NCBI GenBank assembly: GCA_010356995.1
Contig: ML996691.1
Coordinates: 844,211 to 908,210 of the forward strand
Direction of reading: 5' to 3'
Source: Trichodelitschia bisporula
Taxonomy: Eukaryota; Ascomycota; Dothideomycetes; Phaeotrichales; Phaeotrichaceae
DNA: 64,000 nucleotides
Below the pieces are notes generated by a model, which was not told where the DNA came from, did not search any database, and worked only from the letters and a program-made list of their open reading frames with translations. This document shows, piece by piece, positions 22,818 through 34,322 of this stretch. The position numbers and the translations under genes are program-made. Position 1 is the stretch's first letter; each line of letters opens with the position of its first letter.

Positions 22818-24752
22818 TTAAAGCACATAGCGATATAACGGCCCATAATTCTCTACTCCCTCCCCCTCTCCGGCCTTCTCACTCTCACCCCTCGCCACTG
22901 CCGCCTCCGCCCGCACCCGCTGCTCATCCAGCGTCCCGTACTGCCGGTCCAGCTTCTTATTCTCCCACTTCAACAGCGTGCGCAGAAGAAACGCTAGCAG
23001 TACGTCGAGAAACATGAAGGCAGCGCAGATGGACTGGCCCTTGACGTAGAATGGGCCTTCCTTACCGGGGTACAGTCGTGTACCGAGCAGCGGCCCGCAC
23101 TGCCCGATCAGATTAAGCAGCACGATGCCAACGCCGCGGCGTGTGTCGGTGCCTTGGTTATCTGTGACGTGTTAGTGGGTGAGATTTTATCTAGAGGGGC
23201 GGGGGGGGCGACGCACTCAATACCCAGGGTAGTGTGTTTCCGATCACGGGGAACACGCCGCAGCCTGCGAGGATCACACCCGTGTAGCGTGCACCGACTG
23301 ACTTGCATGTTGCAAGGAGGATGTAGCCGATGCCGCCGATGGTCGCCACAATCATTATGACGAGGCCGCGCTGCTGCGTGCGATCCGCGATCCAGGTCGT
23401 GATTACAGTGGCGAGGAAGGCGAGGAAGAAAGGGGGCGCGGTCAGACCTTGCGCGTTGATGGCGGTGAAGCCCATTTCTTTGAGGATTGTGGGGAGGAAG
23501 ACGGGAAGGGATGACTAGGCGGTTAGTAGGGATGACTGGGATGGGGTGAGGGGACGTACGAAGCTGACGTTGGTGGAGAAGTAGATGAGCTGGGGATGCG
23601 GTTAACGGGTATCCTGTGCGGCTCAAGCGGTACTCACGGCCGTGAACCACGCCTTCGGATCGAGCAGGGCGATGCCCACCTCCCGCCACTGAATAATGCC
23701 AACCCGCTTCTCGCGCCCCGCCTGGCGAATCGCCCTCGCCCTCGCTACATGCTTCTCGTCCTCAGTCAAAAAACGCGCCGTGTCCGGCGTATCGGGCAGG
23801 AAGAAGAACGTCACGACCGCCATAGCCACTGTCGGTAGGCCTTCAACCAGGAACAGCAGGCGCCAGGCCGCGAGCTTCGCGTGCCCGGAGGTGATTCCGA
23901 AGGCGAGGGCGCCGGCGAAGGTAGTCGCCAGCGGCGCGGCGGAGACGAATAACCCGATGCGCAAGCCCAGTTCGCGTCGCTCGTAGAAGAAGGAGAGCAG
24001 ATATGGGATTCCTGGGCCGAAGCCGGCTTCTGTTACGCCCAGGAGGAAGCGAAGGGCCATCATTGCTTTCCAGGACGTGGCGGCGGCTTGGGCGGAGGAT
24101 ATTATGCCCCTATGGAGAGGTTACTTGACTGCTTGGAATTATGGGGGTTCTATATACCAGCCTAGGACGCTGAATGCGCCCCAGATGTGGGGAGGGATGA
24201 CCTTCCACATCAGAGCTTGCCATTCGAACTATAGGCATTAGAGCGAAACTGTACAATAAATCTGACGGCCTACTCACAACGATGTAGGAGATGTAAAATA
24301 TGGTCAGGAGCCAGTCGTAGGACGGGCTCGTGAGCTTGAGGTCCTCGGACATGCCAGCGATTTTTGCATTGCTATCCAACAGCATCAGTCTTCAAAAACT
24401 TCGGCCAGGCAACTGCAAGAAACGTACCCTATATTACTACGATCCAAAAAAGATAGCAAATCTAGAGCTCGTTAAGCCTTGATCCTTTCCGTGAGCGCGG
24501 TCGAGCATACAGAGAGCTACCACGAGCGGGATGACCTGTTCCAGCCTAGTCAGCCAAGAGAAACCTCGGGTGCGAAAAGCTTAAGGAGCTTATTCCAGCC
24601 ACTGACGAAATGGAAGGACCAACATGAAAATCCAACTTCCTCACCACACGCTTCTCCATAACAGCACGATTGACTTCATCCTCCGAAGTCAACTGCTCTC
24701 CAGGAGGCGTCTTCAGGTTTGCTGGCGGATTAACAATATCTGGCTGAGCCAT
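22818..24752 (-). CDS. MFS transporter, DAL5/anion:cation symporter type
   Basis: Nine exons, complement(22818..23161, 23217..23514, 23560..23589, 23638..24109, 24158..24228, 24278..24371, 24428..24461, 24511..24535, 24624..24752), 498 residues. Three exons are tiny (25, 34 and 30 nt), yet every junction restores family sequence, for example LLSFLDRSNIGNAKIAGM across three exons. That motif, plus MALRFLLGVTEAGFGPG, marks the DAL5/TNA1/tartrate-permease subfamily of the major facilitator superfamily, with 12 expected membrane helices at the plasma membrane. Members take up small carboxylates or nitrogen compounds such as allantoate or nicotinate; the substrate here is not decidable. The C-terminus is charged (KWENKKLDRQYGTLDE). 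It lies beside a peptide transporter on the same strand, suggesting a nutrient-uptake neighbourhood. Confidence 0.93.
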
Positions 24753-26398
24753 GGTTTTCGAGTCGCAAGACTCCAATTATTTCGCGAGTTGTAGATATGT
24801 TTGAAGTGAAGCTGAGATGATGGCGGGAGAAGGTTCGCAACACTCCGCAACAGCTGCTTATATCGAGAAAAGAGCAGGAATCGCCATCTGACTAGCGGGA
24901 CAGCCGGTGCCGCCTGCCATCCTAAATATTCCCTCTGGTCGGGCAGGTTACGCAGATCGCCAGTTGGGCCCCAGTCGGTGCGCTCGTCGCACATGTCTTC
25001 CCCACCCTACTACGGTACGTTGGTACGTACACCGCTGATCAGGCCTCACATTAGGCATGGTAAACCGCGTACTTCGGACCCAAGCTTCCAGACGGCCGAG
25101 TCTTGTTCATGTAGTGTCGGCTCACATTTACCATTAGTAAGTGACCTATGCTTCTTCTAATTCTGGGCGAGACCACTGCCGAACCTCAAGCTCATATAAT
25201 AAAGCTTGTCTTTACATCCACTTTACTACATAAAGTCAGCGGGACTCCTCATCTCGTTCATAGCATGGATTGATCTCTCTACTCCGTAGATTCCATAGTT
25301 GCTTGCTGCAGTATCTCGCAGGAGCTTTGCGTGCTTCGTACCTGCTCCCCCGCAGTACCCTCGTAGAAAAATCCGTTCGACAGTGCTAATCTTACCGCAT
25401 CAAGCACAGCTTGCTACTTCCCCACACTCTTGGCAACCGCAGTAGCCAAACAAGGCAGTGATTGGCACCCTCAACTGAGCTCGTGGACTCAGTGACCGTG
25501 TGTGGGTATTTCCGCCTTCTACTGACGCAAGGGTGGACCAAAGGGACACCAAATGCGATATCCCGGCGGCTATAGAGCAGCATCGTTCGCGAATCAGATA
25601 TCTGTACAGATACTAACAGTGTAGTCTTCATCTGTAAACATTTTGGATGGCTCTCTGTCTCAGCGCCCCGCGCGTCGTCATGAACGGGTCGGAAATAAGG
25701 TTAAGGAAAGAGCTACCCCGCAAATAAGGAAAGAGGGGCGCTAGGCGCGCCGTTGCGCCGCCAGCGCCTGCCGTACCGTGCCATGAGCCGGAGCCGCAAG
25801 GAGCAAGTAACTAGATGGGGCTAGCATAGCCGAAATGCTAGATTAGGTGCATGTAGGGGATGTGGAGACGGATTGAAGGTCACAAGGATCTCGCTTGGGA
25901 GGAAGCGAAGTTCGGGAAAGGACCGCCTCGGCCGGATGAAGATATCGGGCCGAAGCGTCCAAGCGAAAGAGGGGGTTTCAACCACCAAAATCTCATTTTG
26001 CGCCTCGTTAAATACTAATGGTAATCTTCCGGAACCCGGCATCACGCTGCCTCATCAATGTCATCGATGGTCTCTCCCTGCTCGCCATCCGGATCGCCTT
26101 CGTACTCGTATTCAAGATAGCCGCGGCTTTCTGTTGAAGGGGAGCAATTGGTTCCCCCAGCCCTGGTGGCCGGACCTCCAGCATCACTCAACCGGCTTCG
26201 CTGGATACAACACGGTAAGAGTACAACCTGAGGTTGCACTCGATGATGTCGGGTCTCCAGGTGGGAGACATCCGAACAATGCCCGGATGAGTCGATTCCC
26301 GCGGCGAGTAAAGTGCCCTTTCCGCCATAGGCCCTTTGGCCCAACGCGGATGAACCAGCTGGCGAAGGACTACCCAAGTAATCCCTGTACCACTCATC
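24753..26398. promoter_or_regulatory. MFS promoter and PTR 3' flank
   Basis: 1.65 kb between two minus-strand transporters. The part next to 24753 is the MFS promoter. A TACTCCGTA motif lies at 25280-25288. A plus-strand frame of 193 codons at 25873-26454 overlaps the PTR gene's end and has no features, so I did not call it. Confidence 0.5.
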
Positions 26399-28593
26399 TT
26401 ATTTTGCACGCGACAACACCGTGGTGCTTGCCCCTGGGGATCCAACTTCCTTAGCCATCCGATCCAAGTCAAGCTCCGAGACGCGATATGTCAGCGGCAA
26501 CTTCGGAGCCAAGTTATGCAGCCGGACAGATTTGCCCCCGTCCATTTCGTTCATCGCCTCTTCTGTGGCGTTGTACTTCCGGTAAAGTAGCCAAAAAGCG
26601 CATCCAGCGACCGCACTCGCAACCCCAAGACCGGAATATAGGAAGACGAGCCGCGGATCATGTGCCATGGGCGCCAGGGCTGCGCCGAGAGCTGCGCCGA
26701 ATGCGTTGGTTAGAAGGAACATGGACATGATGAGGGACTTCATGCTGGGCGGGGCCTTCGTGTATGCGTATTCCAGTCCTGTGATGCTAGCGAAAATTTC
26801 CGATAGCGCTATGAAAAAGTATGCTGGCGCCTGGAGCGCCACGTGGACGTGTTGGTGCTCGAAGGTGCCATTGGGCAGCTTGCCCTCAATGCATTTCAGT
26901 GGCGCGTAAAAGCATGGCGGTGAGTGATAGATGCGTCTCTGGACCCAAGCAGCGTATGCCATAGCGATGGAGGCCATGAAGAAGCCCCAGGTGATGCGTG
27001 TGATCGGCTTGAAGGCTATTCCTGCTTTGCGAAGACTGGGGTAGAGAACTCGGTCACATATGGGAATGAAGATGATGACGGTTATGGGATCGATGTTTTG
27101 CATGATGTCGTTCTATCCCGTTAGCCGAAGTCACCCAAATTTCACGGTGGGAAATACCGGAATGCCGTGCAGCTGCATTGTCCCTGCTTGTGAGACAAAG
27201 TTGTTCAGCATTTGGTTGTATACAACCCAGTAGATGGGGTAGAACATGAAGACCTGGAACATGTTAGTATCCGGTTTAGATTTTCCAAAGGGCACCAACC
27301 TTGCATGCAATCAAGGCCCGCCTAAGCTCATCAACAAAAGCGTCGTCCCATGGCGTGTCATGAGTTCGCTCCCCAAGGCGCGCCTGCCACGAGGGCTTTG
27401 CGGCATCCAAGCCGTTGCTGCTGATGCCAATCCACAGAGCCTTGCAGCTGTGCAAAAGAATCGACCCCTTTGGAGCACGGACAACATATTTCTTCTTGCC
27501 CGCAACGAGGACGAAAAAGCCAACGATGAACATGATCAACGGCAGGAGGTATGCACACCAGAAGCCGACCTTCAATTCGAGAGTGGTGGTCGCTATGGCG
27601 GACAGCGAACCGATATTGATGCACATGTAGAATATCATGTATATCCGCTGGATCGTCAATGTAGGGTCGACGATGACCTTTTCGCCGGTGGGAAGTATCC
27701 GAACTCGCGGCTTAGTTTCGGTGTACTGCTCGGCGATGAGCGGCGACACATTGCTCTTAATGCCCCCGGTTCCGAGGCCGATCAGAAACATGGCGCAGAC
27801 GAGTCCGGGGAGCGAGATTCCTTTGTCAATGGCGAACGGCAGCGAGGTTATGAACAGGACAATGAGGCCTACTATGTAGAAGATGGAGAACAAGGCGATG
27901 GTCTTGTATTTGCCGAGGAACTGATCGGCGACGACAGCCCCCAGAATCGGCGTCACGTACTGAATCCCGTTAACTAGGAACAAGATGGTGGAGTAGGCGA
28001 CTACTTACACACCAAAACTGGAAGAAGTTGGTGAGAGCGGTAGCTCCCGACTGGTCGAGGCCTACGTATGTTAGCATCGCCACGGTCTCCGTCCCAAACC
28101 AGCCATAAGCTCACCAATTGCGCCGGGATTGCCACTCGGATCATCCTTCTTGTTGGATATGTAATTCTGAAATGGTCCCGACAGACCGTAATACGCAAAC
28201 CGCTCGCACAACTCCACCAATGCGACTAGAAATGCGCTCCACGGTAGCCGATCTGGCACCCTCCGCAACACGCGCCTCTCGCGCTCCGTAGGTTCGTCCG
28301 AGTCCAGCTCCTCCGTCTCCGCTATTGTCGTCCCATTCAGACTGTACCCCGCAATGTCAGACGGCCGTTCGCGCAGGCTCGCCTCCATGCCATCGTATCT
28401 GCGACTATCATTAGCCACGACCCCCACCAGGCAAAGAAGCCACGTACACCTCGATAGATGACGCACGCCGTCGTCCCGCCATACCAGCTTCCTCGAGATC
28501 GTCAGCGCCGTCCAGGGTAGTTGACTGTGCCAGCGGAGCGTATTTCCAACGCGCGCGGCCGTCGCGCGAAGCAGCATGTAGCGTGGAAGACAT
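26399..28593 (-). CDS. Proton-coupled di/tripeptide transporter (PTR2/POT family)
   Basis: Six exons, complement(26399..27112, 27158..27253, 27300..27959, 28009..28061, 28115..28398, 28448..28593), 650 residues. Imports short peptides with protons across the plasma membrane. Family marks: the helix-1 signature LVELCERFAYYGLSGPFQNYI (ExxER followed by YY), then TNFFQFWCYVTPILGAVVADQFLGKYKTI, which is the PTR2 signature region and is reassembled only by the 49-nt intron at 27960-28008; GLGTGGIKSNVSPLIAEQ in the following helix; and FFIALSEIFASITGLEYAYTKAPPSMKS, the second PTR signature. The soluble N-terminus is about 95 residues and the C-terminal tail is charged. Length is normal for fungal PTR2. 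Regulation by nitrogen quality is usual in the family but not shown here. Confidence 0.95.
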
Positions 28594-29550
28594 GGCGAGG
28601 AGCGACGACGTCGATATTATGCGCCCCGGGAATCAGTCTGCGGCACGGCGGCCGACCGCCCGGACCTGCCGTGCAGAGTGTTACGACAGCGACGGGCCTG
28701 TTGCCGTGGCCAGGAATCGGCCTGTGGCACCTTGGGGCCAGGTGTGTGCGCGGGGGTTGGCTACGACATCTATGATCCAGAGCCGGGGAGGGGTACTATT
28801 TGCGCGGCGGGGGCGAGCCCTACGGTGCGGAGGAAGAGCTGTGGTAGACAGGCATTGAAACGCGGAGGTGTGAGAGGATGTATCCTCCTCTTTCAGGGTG
28901 GGGGTTTGTTGTCTGGGCGGAAGCGGACAGAGCGCGACGGCCGGAGTGGTGAAAGTCGAAGGCTTGCGCTGTCAACCGGAAACATGGACTCGTTCCTGCA
29001 GGTTAATGTCGGGCGAGTGAATGGCCAAGAGAAGATGTTGGATCTGATTCCCGGCATATATCTGCCTCGAATCGGATTATCGCCGGGGCTCGGTCCTCCC
29101 TCCAGTGCCCGGTCAAGTTGGAAGTGTGGGGGACGCTGACTGTGGAGAAGTGGAGCTCAACATGACAATCCAGGAACTCCATCAACTGCATCTGGAACAA
29201 GTGATGAGCACCGTCACTGTGTAGGGTTTCTGTGTTCAGACACAGCAGATCTCAAAGCATTCAACCCAAGACAGGCACGGCGCAGCAGACTACAACAGAG
29301 CGAAACTGTCGGCAAGGGTCAAGCTTGGGGATCTGAGCATCGTCATATACTTGACGGCCTTGATCCAATGAGTATTAAAGTGCTAGTAAAGAGTAGGAGA
29401 TGCAAGCGACGTCTTATCCATAGCTCGTAGTATAACATTTGCACATACAAGATGAATCGAATCTTCTCAGGTTCTCATTCCACCGTAAAAGCACCGCGAA
29501 TCTCCATAGCGCGAGGACTACGGCTAGGGTATCAAAAGCCATAATCTGGA
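28594..29550. promoter_or_regulatory. PTR promoter and phosphatase 3' flank
   Basis: 0.96 kb between two minus-strand genes. The 28594 side is GC-rich and serves as promoter of the peptide transporter. No gene recognised. Confidence 0.5.
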
Positions 29551-31174
29551 TCAAGCAAACAATGTCCAAAAAGCTACTCCAAAAGCCGCTACCAGAGCCC
29601 AGCCGGTCTGCAATCTCACCGCACCGCTTCCATGAATCCCCAGCAACTCATCCTGCAGTCCGAAGGTGACATTCTGCGGAATAGCGGCATTCAAGCAGTT
29701 GCCGCCCACAATATCCACTCCCCTAAGGTCGTCAGGCACCTTGAAGAACATGTACTTGTTCTTAGGAAGGGTCTTGAACCCCTTGGTGTTGTAGGGGAAC
29801 TTGTCTCCAGAGTCCGTAGCGGACGTGTTACGCAGAAATATGCACTGCACCTGGTCCGGATGGTCGACGGCCAGCTGTGGGTAGTCGCTCATGACATCGC
29901 TGTTGCTGGTGTCGGCAACGAGAATAAACTTGCGCTGAGGAAACGTCGCAAAAATCTTGTCGAGCAGGAACTTGCGAATGGACAGGGTTGCTGAAACGTC
30001 GCTGAAGTTCAAAGGACGGGTGTCGAATGAACCTCCAGGGTACGTCTTGTAGATGAAGTCCATGTAGTTGCGAGTCACTTGTTCGGGAGTCGTGGTTAGG
30101 TAGTGGAAGTGCGTGTTAGGAATGTTCTTGGACCATTCGGCATAGATGTCAGGCATGTTCATCCATGGAGTGAATGGGCGCGCGAAAGAGTTTAGCAATC
30201 CCTCCTTCGGCTGGTAGATTTTGGTGACGCGCAGGATGTCGTCAATATCGCTGATGATCGTGAACCCGGTAGGCGGAACGAGGTACGCCGTCGCGTTCCC
30301 GAGCTCCGAATTGTTCGCGTAGACGTTCAACCGCTGAATCAGCTGCGTAGTATTTCCGGCGATGAGTCCATTATTGCTCTGGATAGGGACAAACACATCG
30401 AAGTCGCCCTGCGGTGTGGTCGGATACGGCAAAATCAAGTCCTGTGCTCCGCCTGGAGCCGGCACGCCCCCTCCGCCGCCCTGCGCTCCGCTGGAACCGG
30501 CCGAGGGCGCAGGCTCAAGATGGACCTGGACAGTCTGATTGGCCTGTTGAACGACAAATATTTCCGCAGTCAAGTTACGCGCCTGGTCCTGCTCCGAAGG
30601 CTGAAGCTCGTCAATGTCGACCCCGATGAGGAATACGTTTGCGAGTTTGTTCAGCTTTTCGCGCGTAGTGTTCGGTTGTTTATAGACCTATGGCCACTTA
30701 GCATCATAAATGAGCCGACTTGGAGAGGCGTCAACGTACATTGCCGTGGAACCGCACATTCCAGCCTTTGTCGGTCCAATTGGCATACGGCGGGAGGTTC
30801 AGGACCTGGGTTGGCAGAGCAGCCAGCTGCTGATCGTCAATTCCCAGAGAGCTGGCCACCTTGTCCCCCGTAGGGAAGTCCTGGAAGAAATTGGGAATGC
30901 CTGTTTCTACGCGTTAGTCGAGTCTCTGCGACTGCTCTATCGAGGCCTACTGACCAGACGCGACATACGAAGGGAAGGAACCGAGAACGGAGCCAACCTT
31001 CGACTCCAACTTGCTGAAGATGTCCCTTCGTTCGAGTGTCTTCGTCGGCTCGTATTGCACGCGGAAAGGGGTTATTTGGGGTTGTGGTGCGGCGACGGGA
31101 TGCGGCAGGGGAGCTGGCGATGCGGCGACACCGTGTAACGCTCCCAAAAGGCCGAGTGACAATAGCAATGCCAT
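29551..31174 (-). CDS. Secreted APP1-like (DUF2183) phosphatase, probable GPI anchor
   Basis: Three exons, complement(29551..30687, 30740..30900, 30955..31174), 505 residues. The N-terminus is a typical signal peptide (MALLLSLGLLGALHGVAA). The body contains the APP1 phosphatase domain: WNVRFHGNVYKQPN across the second splice, then FTIISDIDDILRVTKIY near residue 275, a DxDxx(T/V) HAD-type catalytic motif, then the blocks FHYLTTTPEQ and RKFILVADTSNSD. In yeast, App1 dephosphorylates phosphatidic acid inside the cell; here the signal peptide and a C-terminal hydrophobic tail after a small-residue spacer (GIHGSGAV, then TGWALVAAFGVAFWTLFA) suggest export and GPI attachment. Several NxS/T sites (NNSE, NTTQ, NATA, NFSD, NTSA) fit glycosylation. 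Localisation is inferred. Confidence 0.88.
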
Positions 31175-33190
31175 GATGCGTGCAAGGAATTTTCAACTGC
31201 GAACACCGCTTTTGGGCTGGTACAGTAAAGTACTAGGGATGCTAAGAACCGCGGAACTGGACGACAAGCGAATGGCACAACCGGGCGCAGCGAGCCCAGC
31301 GTGAGGAAGTGCCGATTGCGGTTGTTTCGCCTTTGGTGTTTTTCCTGGAAACGGCTCGGACTTTGGGGCTGCGCGCTGTGGGTGGGGGGAGGGTGCGGCT
31401 TTTAAAGTTCCGCCTTCCCAAAAGGCTGAGATTTGGAGAAGTATGTGTTCCACGCGACTGTCCTCTCAGGTAGCCTTCAAGTAAGAGGGAATTGGCTGCA
31501 GAGTGCTCAATATACAATGTTTACCAGACGCCAGACGATCACGGATCAGGACAACAACCTGCAGCTTCCAAGGAATCTCACTCTGCATAGCTGCAGTTCC
31601 CACATCCCTTGCCACTCCTCAGCCACACGAGCCAACTCCACGTCTTGTAACCCTGAGACGCCGCAAAACTTGGCCCCCTCGGCCCCTTGGCCCCATCGAT
31701 GACCTCATTAGCTAATAGTGGAGTCGTACTACGTACGGTACCAGCCGTGCCAGCCCACGCTAGCACAGCCAGCTTCCAAGCCCTACGGCTTGGTCGGTCC
31801 TCCAATTTGGCCCCGACATCACGTGAACCTGTGCGTAGAGACCGAAAATATGGCATCTACAGCTCTTCTCTCAGAACAACGAAAGAACTAGGACAATTAG
31901 CTGATCTCAGATGCCAGTAGTCAAGAATCATCACCTATTAATGGCCAAGGTAGATGTCTGTAGCATCGGTGCAATGCAACCCTGCAGAATCCAACATGTG
32001 AGCCTTGGATTGAATGTCACGATACCAAAGATGCGAAATCTGAGATGCGTCCATGTACGGAGTAGTGTCTCATCATTAAAGAGGGGAGAAGTCGAGTTCC
32101 GTCCACCTGAAGATGAATAAGATAGTCTCAAGACATGTGACGACGGCAGGCCTTCGTCGCCAAAAGGTATGGGGACCAACTGCAACCCTCTACCGTTACC
32201 TCCTCGCGACCGTAATGGCAACAGACATGGAGAGCAGATAAGATGTAGAGGCCTTCAGAGCAAGGTATACGGATGTAGGCATTCTGGTTCGCGATGGCAC
32301 CCCCCGCTTAACGTGAAACCTGGCGAAGCGAATGCCCTCGTGATGTACCATCCGTAGGCTCCACACTTTCTTCGCCTTTGCCAGAGGTCAAGTTGCTGAA
32401 CATTACGATTCCGAACAGGAACCCGGTATCGCCACTAGTGACAGGAAGTTTTGTTTTGTGCTTCCCATCGATGAGGTACGGTATACCTTACGCATTTCGC
32501 TACATCTACGGAGTAGAATGGCGGTCTGACAAAGGACCCCGAGAGCCTCGACCATATGGAGGGTGTGACCACAGTGTGTCTACCAGCCTTTTGGGAAATG
32601 CTATTGCGTGGAAATTTGGAAGTCTGACAACCGCGAGCCGATGTTCGGCCTATCGGAGAGAATAATCAAAGGTCATATCTGGTGGCAACTACTCTCCCCA
32701 CCGTGCCAATTGTTTGAAATTGCGATGCTCTGCCTGATGCGGACAACGAGATGCTGGAGTAAGGTCAGCCAACGATTCCGAAAGGGGTATAATGTGGCGC
32801 ATATCTTACACAATCATTGGATGTCCACCTCAAGGGTATTTGTGACTCTGATGCGGGCCTAACTATCGACGAACGAACCCGCAGAGATCCGAACGACAGA
32901 CATACCCCGCCTCTCATAGCTGCAGGACGACAACGCTCTGGAGCAGCTCCAGTATTCTCGCTGGTTCCCTGTGATTATAGGCACATGCAGATACAGTAAC
33001 TCCGATCCAACGGGACAGTGCATAAGCAGATTGCTAATCACATCCGAGGGTCCCGCAGCCTGGTTCAGGATATGTCAACAGAGCTGGAGAGCTTTGGATA
33101 ATATCTGGATGCCCCTCTCCCCGCGAAGAACCCAGCGACAATCAACCACATCGGCAACCATCACACCAGATCTGCAGGACGGATCTCACC
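31175..33190. other. Intergenic, no gene seen
   Basis: 2 kb. The left end is the phosphatase promoter, the right end the promoter of the acidic protein gene. It contains TACGGAGTA (32056-32064, 32507-32515) and TACGGATGTA (32268-32277). No frame with recognisable features. Confidence 0.55.
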
Positions 33191-33838
33191 ATGTCCCTCC
33201 GCGACGCGTACACCATGGCGCACAGCGCGCGATGCAAGCTAGAGATGGCCGTTAGCCGCCCCGACCGCAACTGGCGCTTCATCATTGGCCATGCGACCCA
33301 CCTAGATGCGCTGATATTGCGCATCGCCGAAATTGAAGAGACCGCTGACAAACCCGACCATGCGAGCGCCGTCACGTTCAAAGGCGCTGGAAGCAAACAG
33401 TCCGCCTCCAAGACCCGGAGGCGCAGGAGTCCACCACCGCCTGCACTTACGTGTGGGGAGCCCCACGACGACAGAGAAGAAGACGCGTTCGAAGACGAGG
33501 AAGACTTTCCAACACTCACGAGAACGGTCTCAAGGTCCCGGCAAGATGTGCCCGAGCTGGTACCCTCAGACGATAGCTCTTCATCGGATGAAGACGAAGA
33601 GCTCGATGGTGATGCCGCACCAACAGCAGAGATTCCCGACGCTGCAGATTTACGGACTATCACGCAGAGAGAAGGGGATCCAGAGTTGGAGGACATGTAC
33701 AACAAGATACGTAACTGTCCATGCCAGTCAGATGAGATGCCAGCAATAGACAACATCTGGCCCTTGTCCAGGGAGGACAAAGAAGACGGTGGGGTCCACA
33801 GGACGGCGGTAGTCTCAGTTCGGGCTGAAGAGTTATGA
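33191..33838 (+). CDS. Acidic conserved-looking protein, unknown function
   Basis: Single exon, 215 residues, ATG in good context (CACCATGTCC). An N-terminal helical block, about residues 1-50 (MSLRDAYTMAHSARCKLEMA and following), looks folded and conserved; a basic patch (KTRRRRS) follows, then long acidic/serine runs (DDREEDAFEDEEDFPTL, SDDSSSSDEDEELDGD). The C-terminal part has a CPC pair (NCPCQ). I recognise the general type from hypothetical proteins of ascomycetes but cannot assign a function. A slightly longer frame lies antisense over the same bases; I prefer this strand because of the start context and the amphipathic N-terminal block. Confidence 0.65.
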   Translation: MSLRDAYTMAHSARCKLEMAVSRPDRNWRFIIGHATHLDALILRIAEIEETADKPDHASAVTFKGAGSKQSASKTRRRRSPPPPALTCGEPHDDREEDAFEDEEDFPTLTRTVSRSRQDVPELVPSDDSSSSDEDEELDGDAAPTAEIPDAADLRTITQREGDPELEDMYNKIRNCPCQSDEMPAIDNIWPLSREDKEDGGVHRTAVVSVRAEEL

Positions 33839-34322
33839 CCGCGGGCGGAGTGGGATTCCGAGAGAGTGAGACCCAACATAACGGCACATGAAGTTTGGAT
33901 CGAATGTGTGGTACATTGGGATGTGTAGCATCTTCCGTCACTTCAAAACTTATGGCTCAGGCCGGAACCTCCACCATCGTCAGACATAACTATTGAAAAG
34001 TGATATTGAGGCATATTTACCATTCTACTCACTATCACTCGCCATCATGATATCGAGTGCTTCTGGAGCAGCTCTGTTATCCGCAAGTAATAGCGCTATC
34101 CCACCCGGCTATGGCGCATGCGCTTGTTGGTGCTGACTATCCGGGTCACACGGTCCGTCGGAGGTGTGGAACTCGCCACCGCGACGTTATCCGATTGAAT
34201 AGTCATCGGATTAACCGGGTTTCCGGAATCGGCGATCTCATCAAACCGATGATGGCAGGGTCCCAAGCAGGGCTCAATATCCGGGTCCAGATCGACGAAA
34301 CTCCGCAGGTTCGTTCCGGATT
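33839..34322. other. Convergent gap, no gene seen
   Basis: 484 bp between convergent stops of the acidic-protein gene and vma12; presumably both 3' UTRs. Confidence 0.55.

Noticed and set aside
25873-26454. 193-codon plus-strand frame
   Set aside because: Overlaps the 3' end of the peptide-transporter gene on the opposite strand and has no recognisable feature.
33142-33879. 245-codon minus-strand frame, longer than the sense gene called
   Set aside because: Ser-rich mirror of the acidic coding sequence; weaker start context. Strand not fully certain without transcripts.
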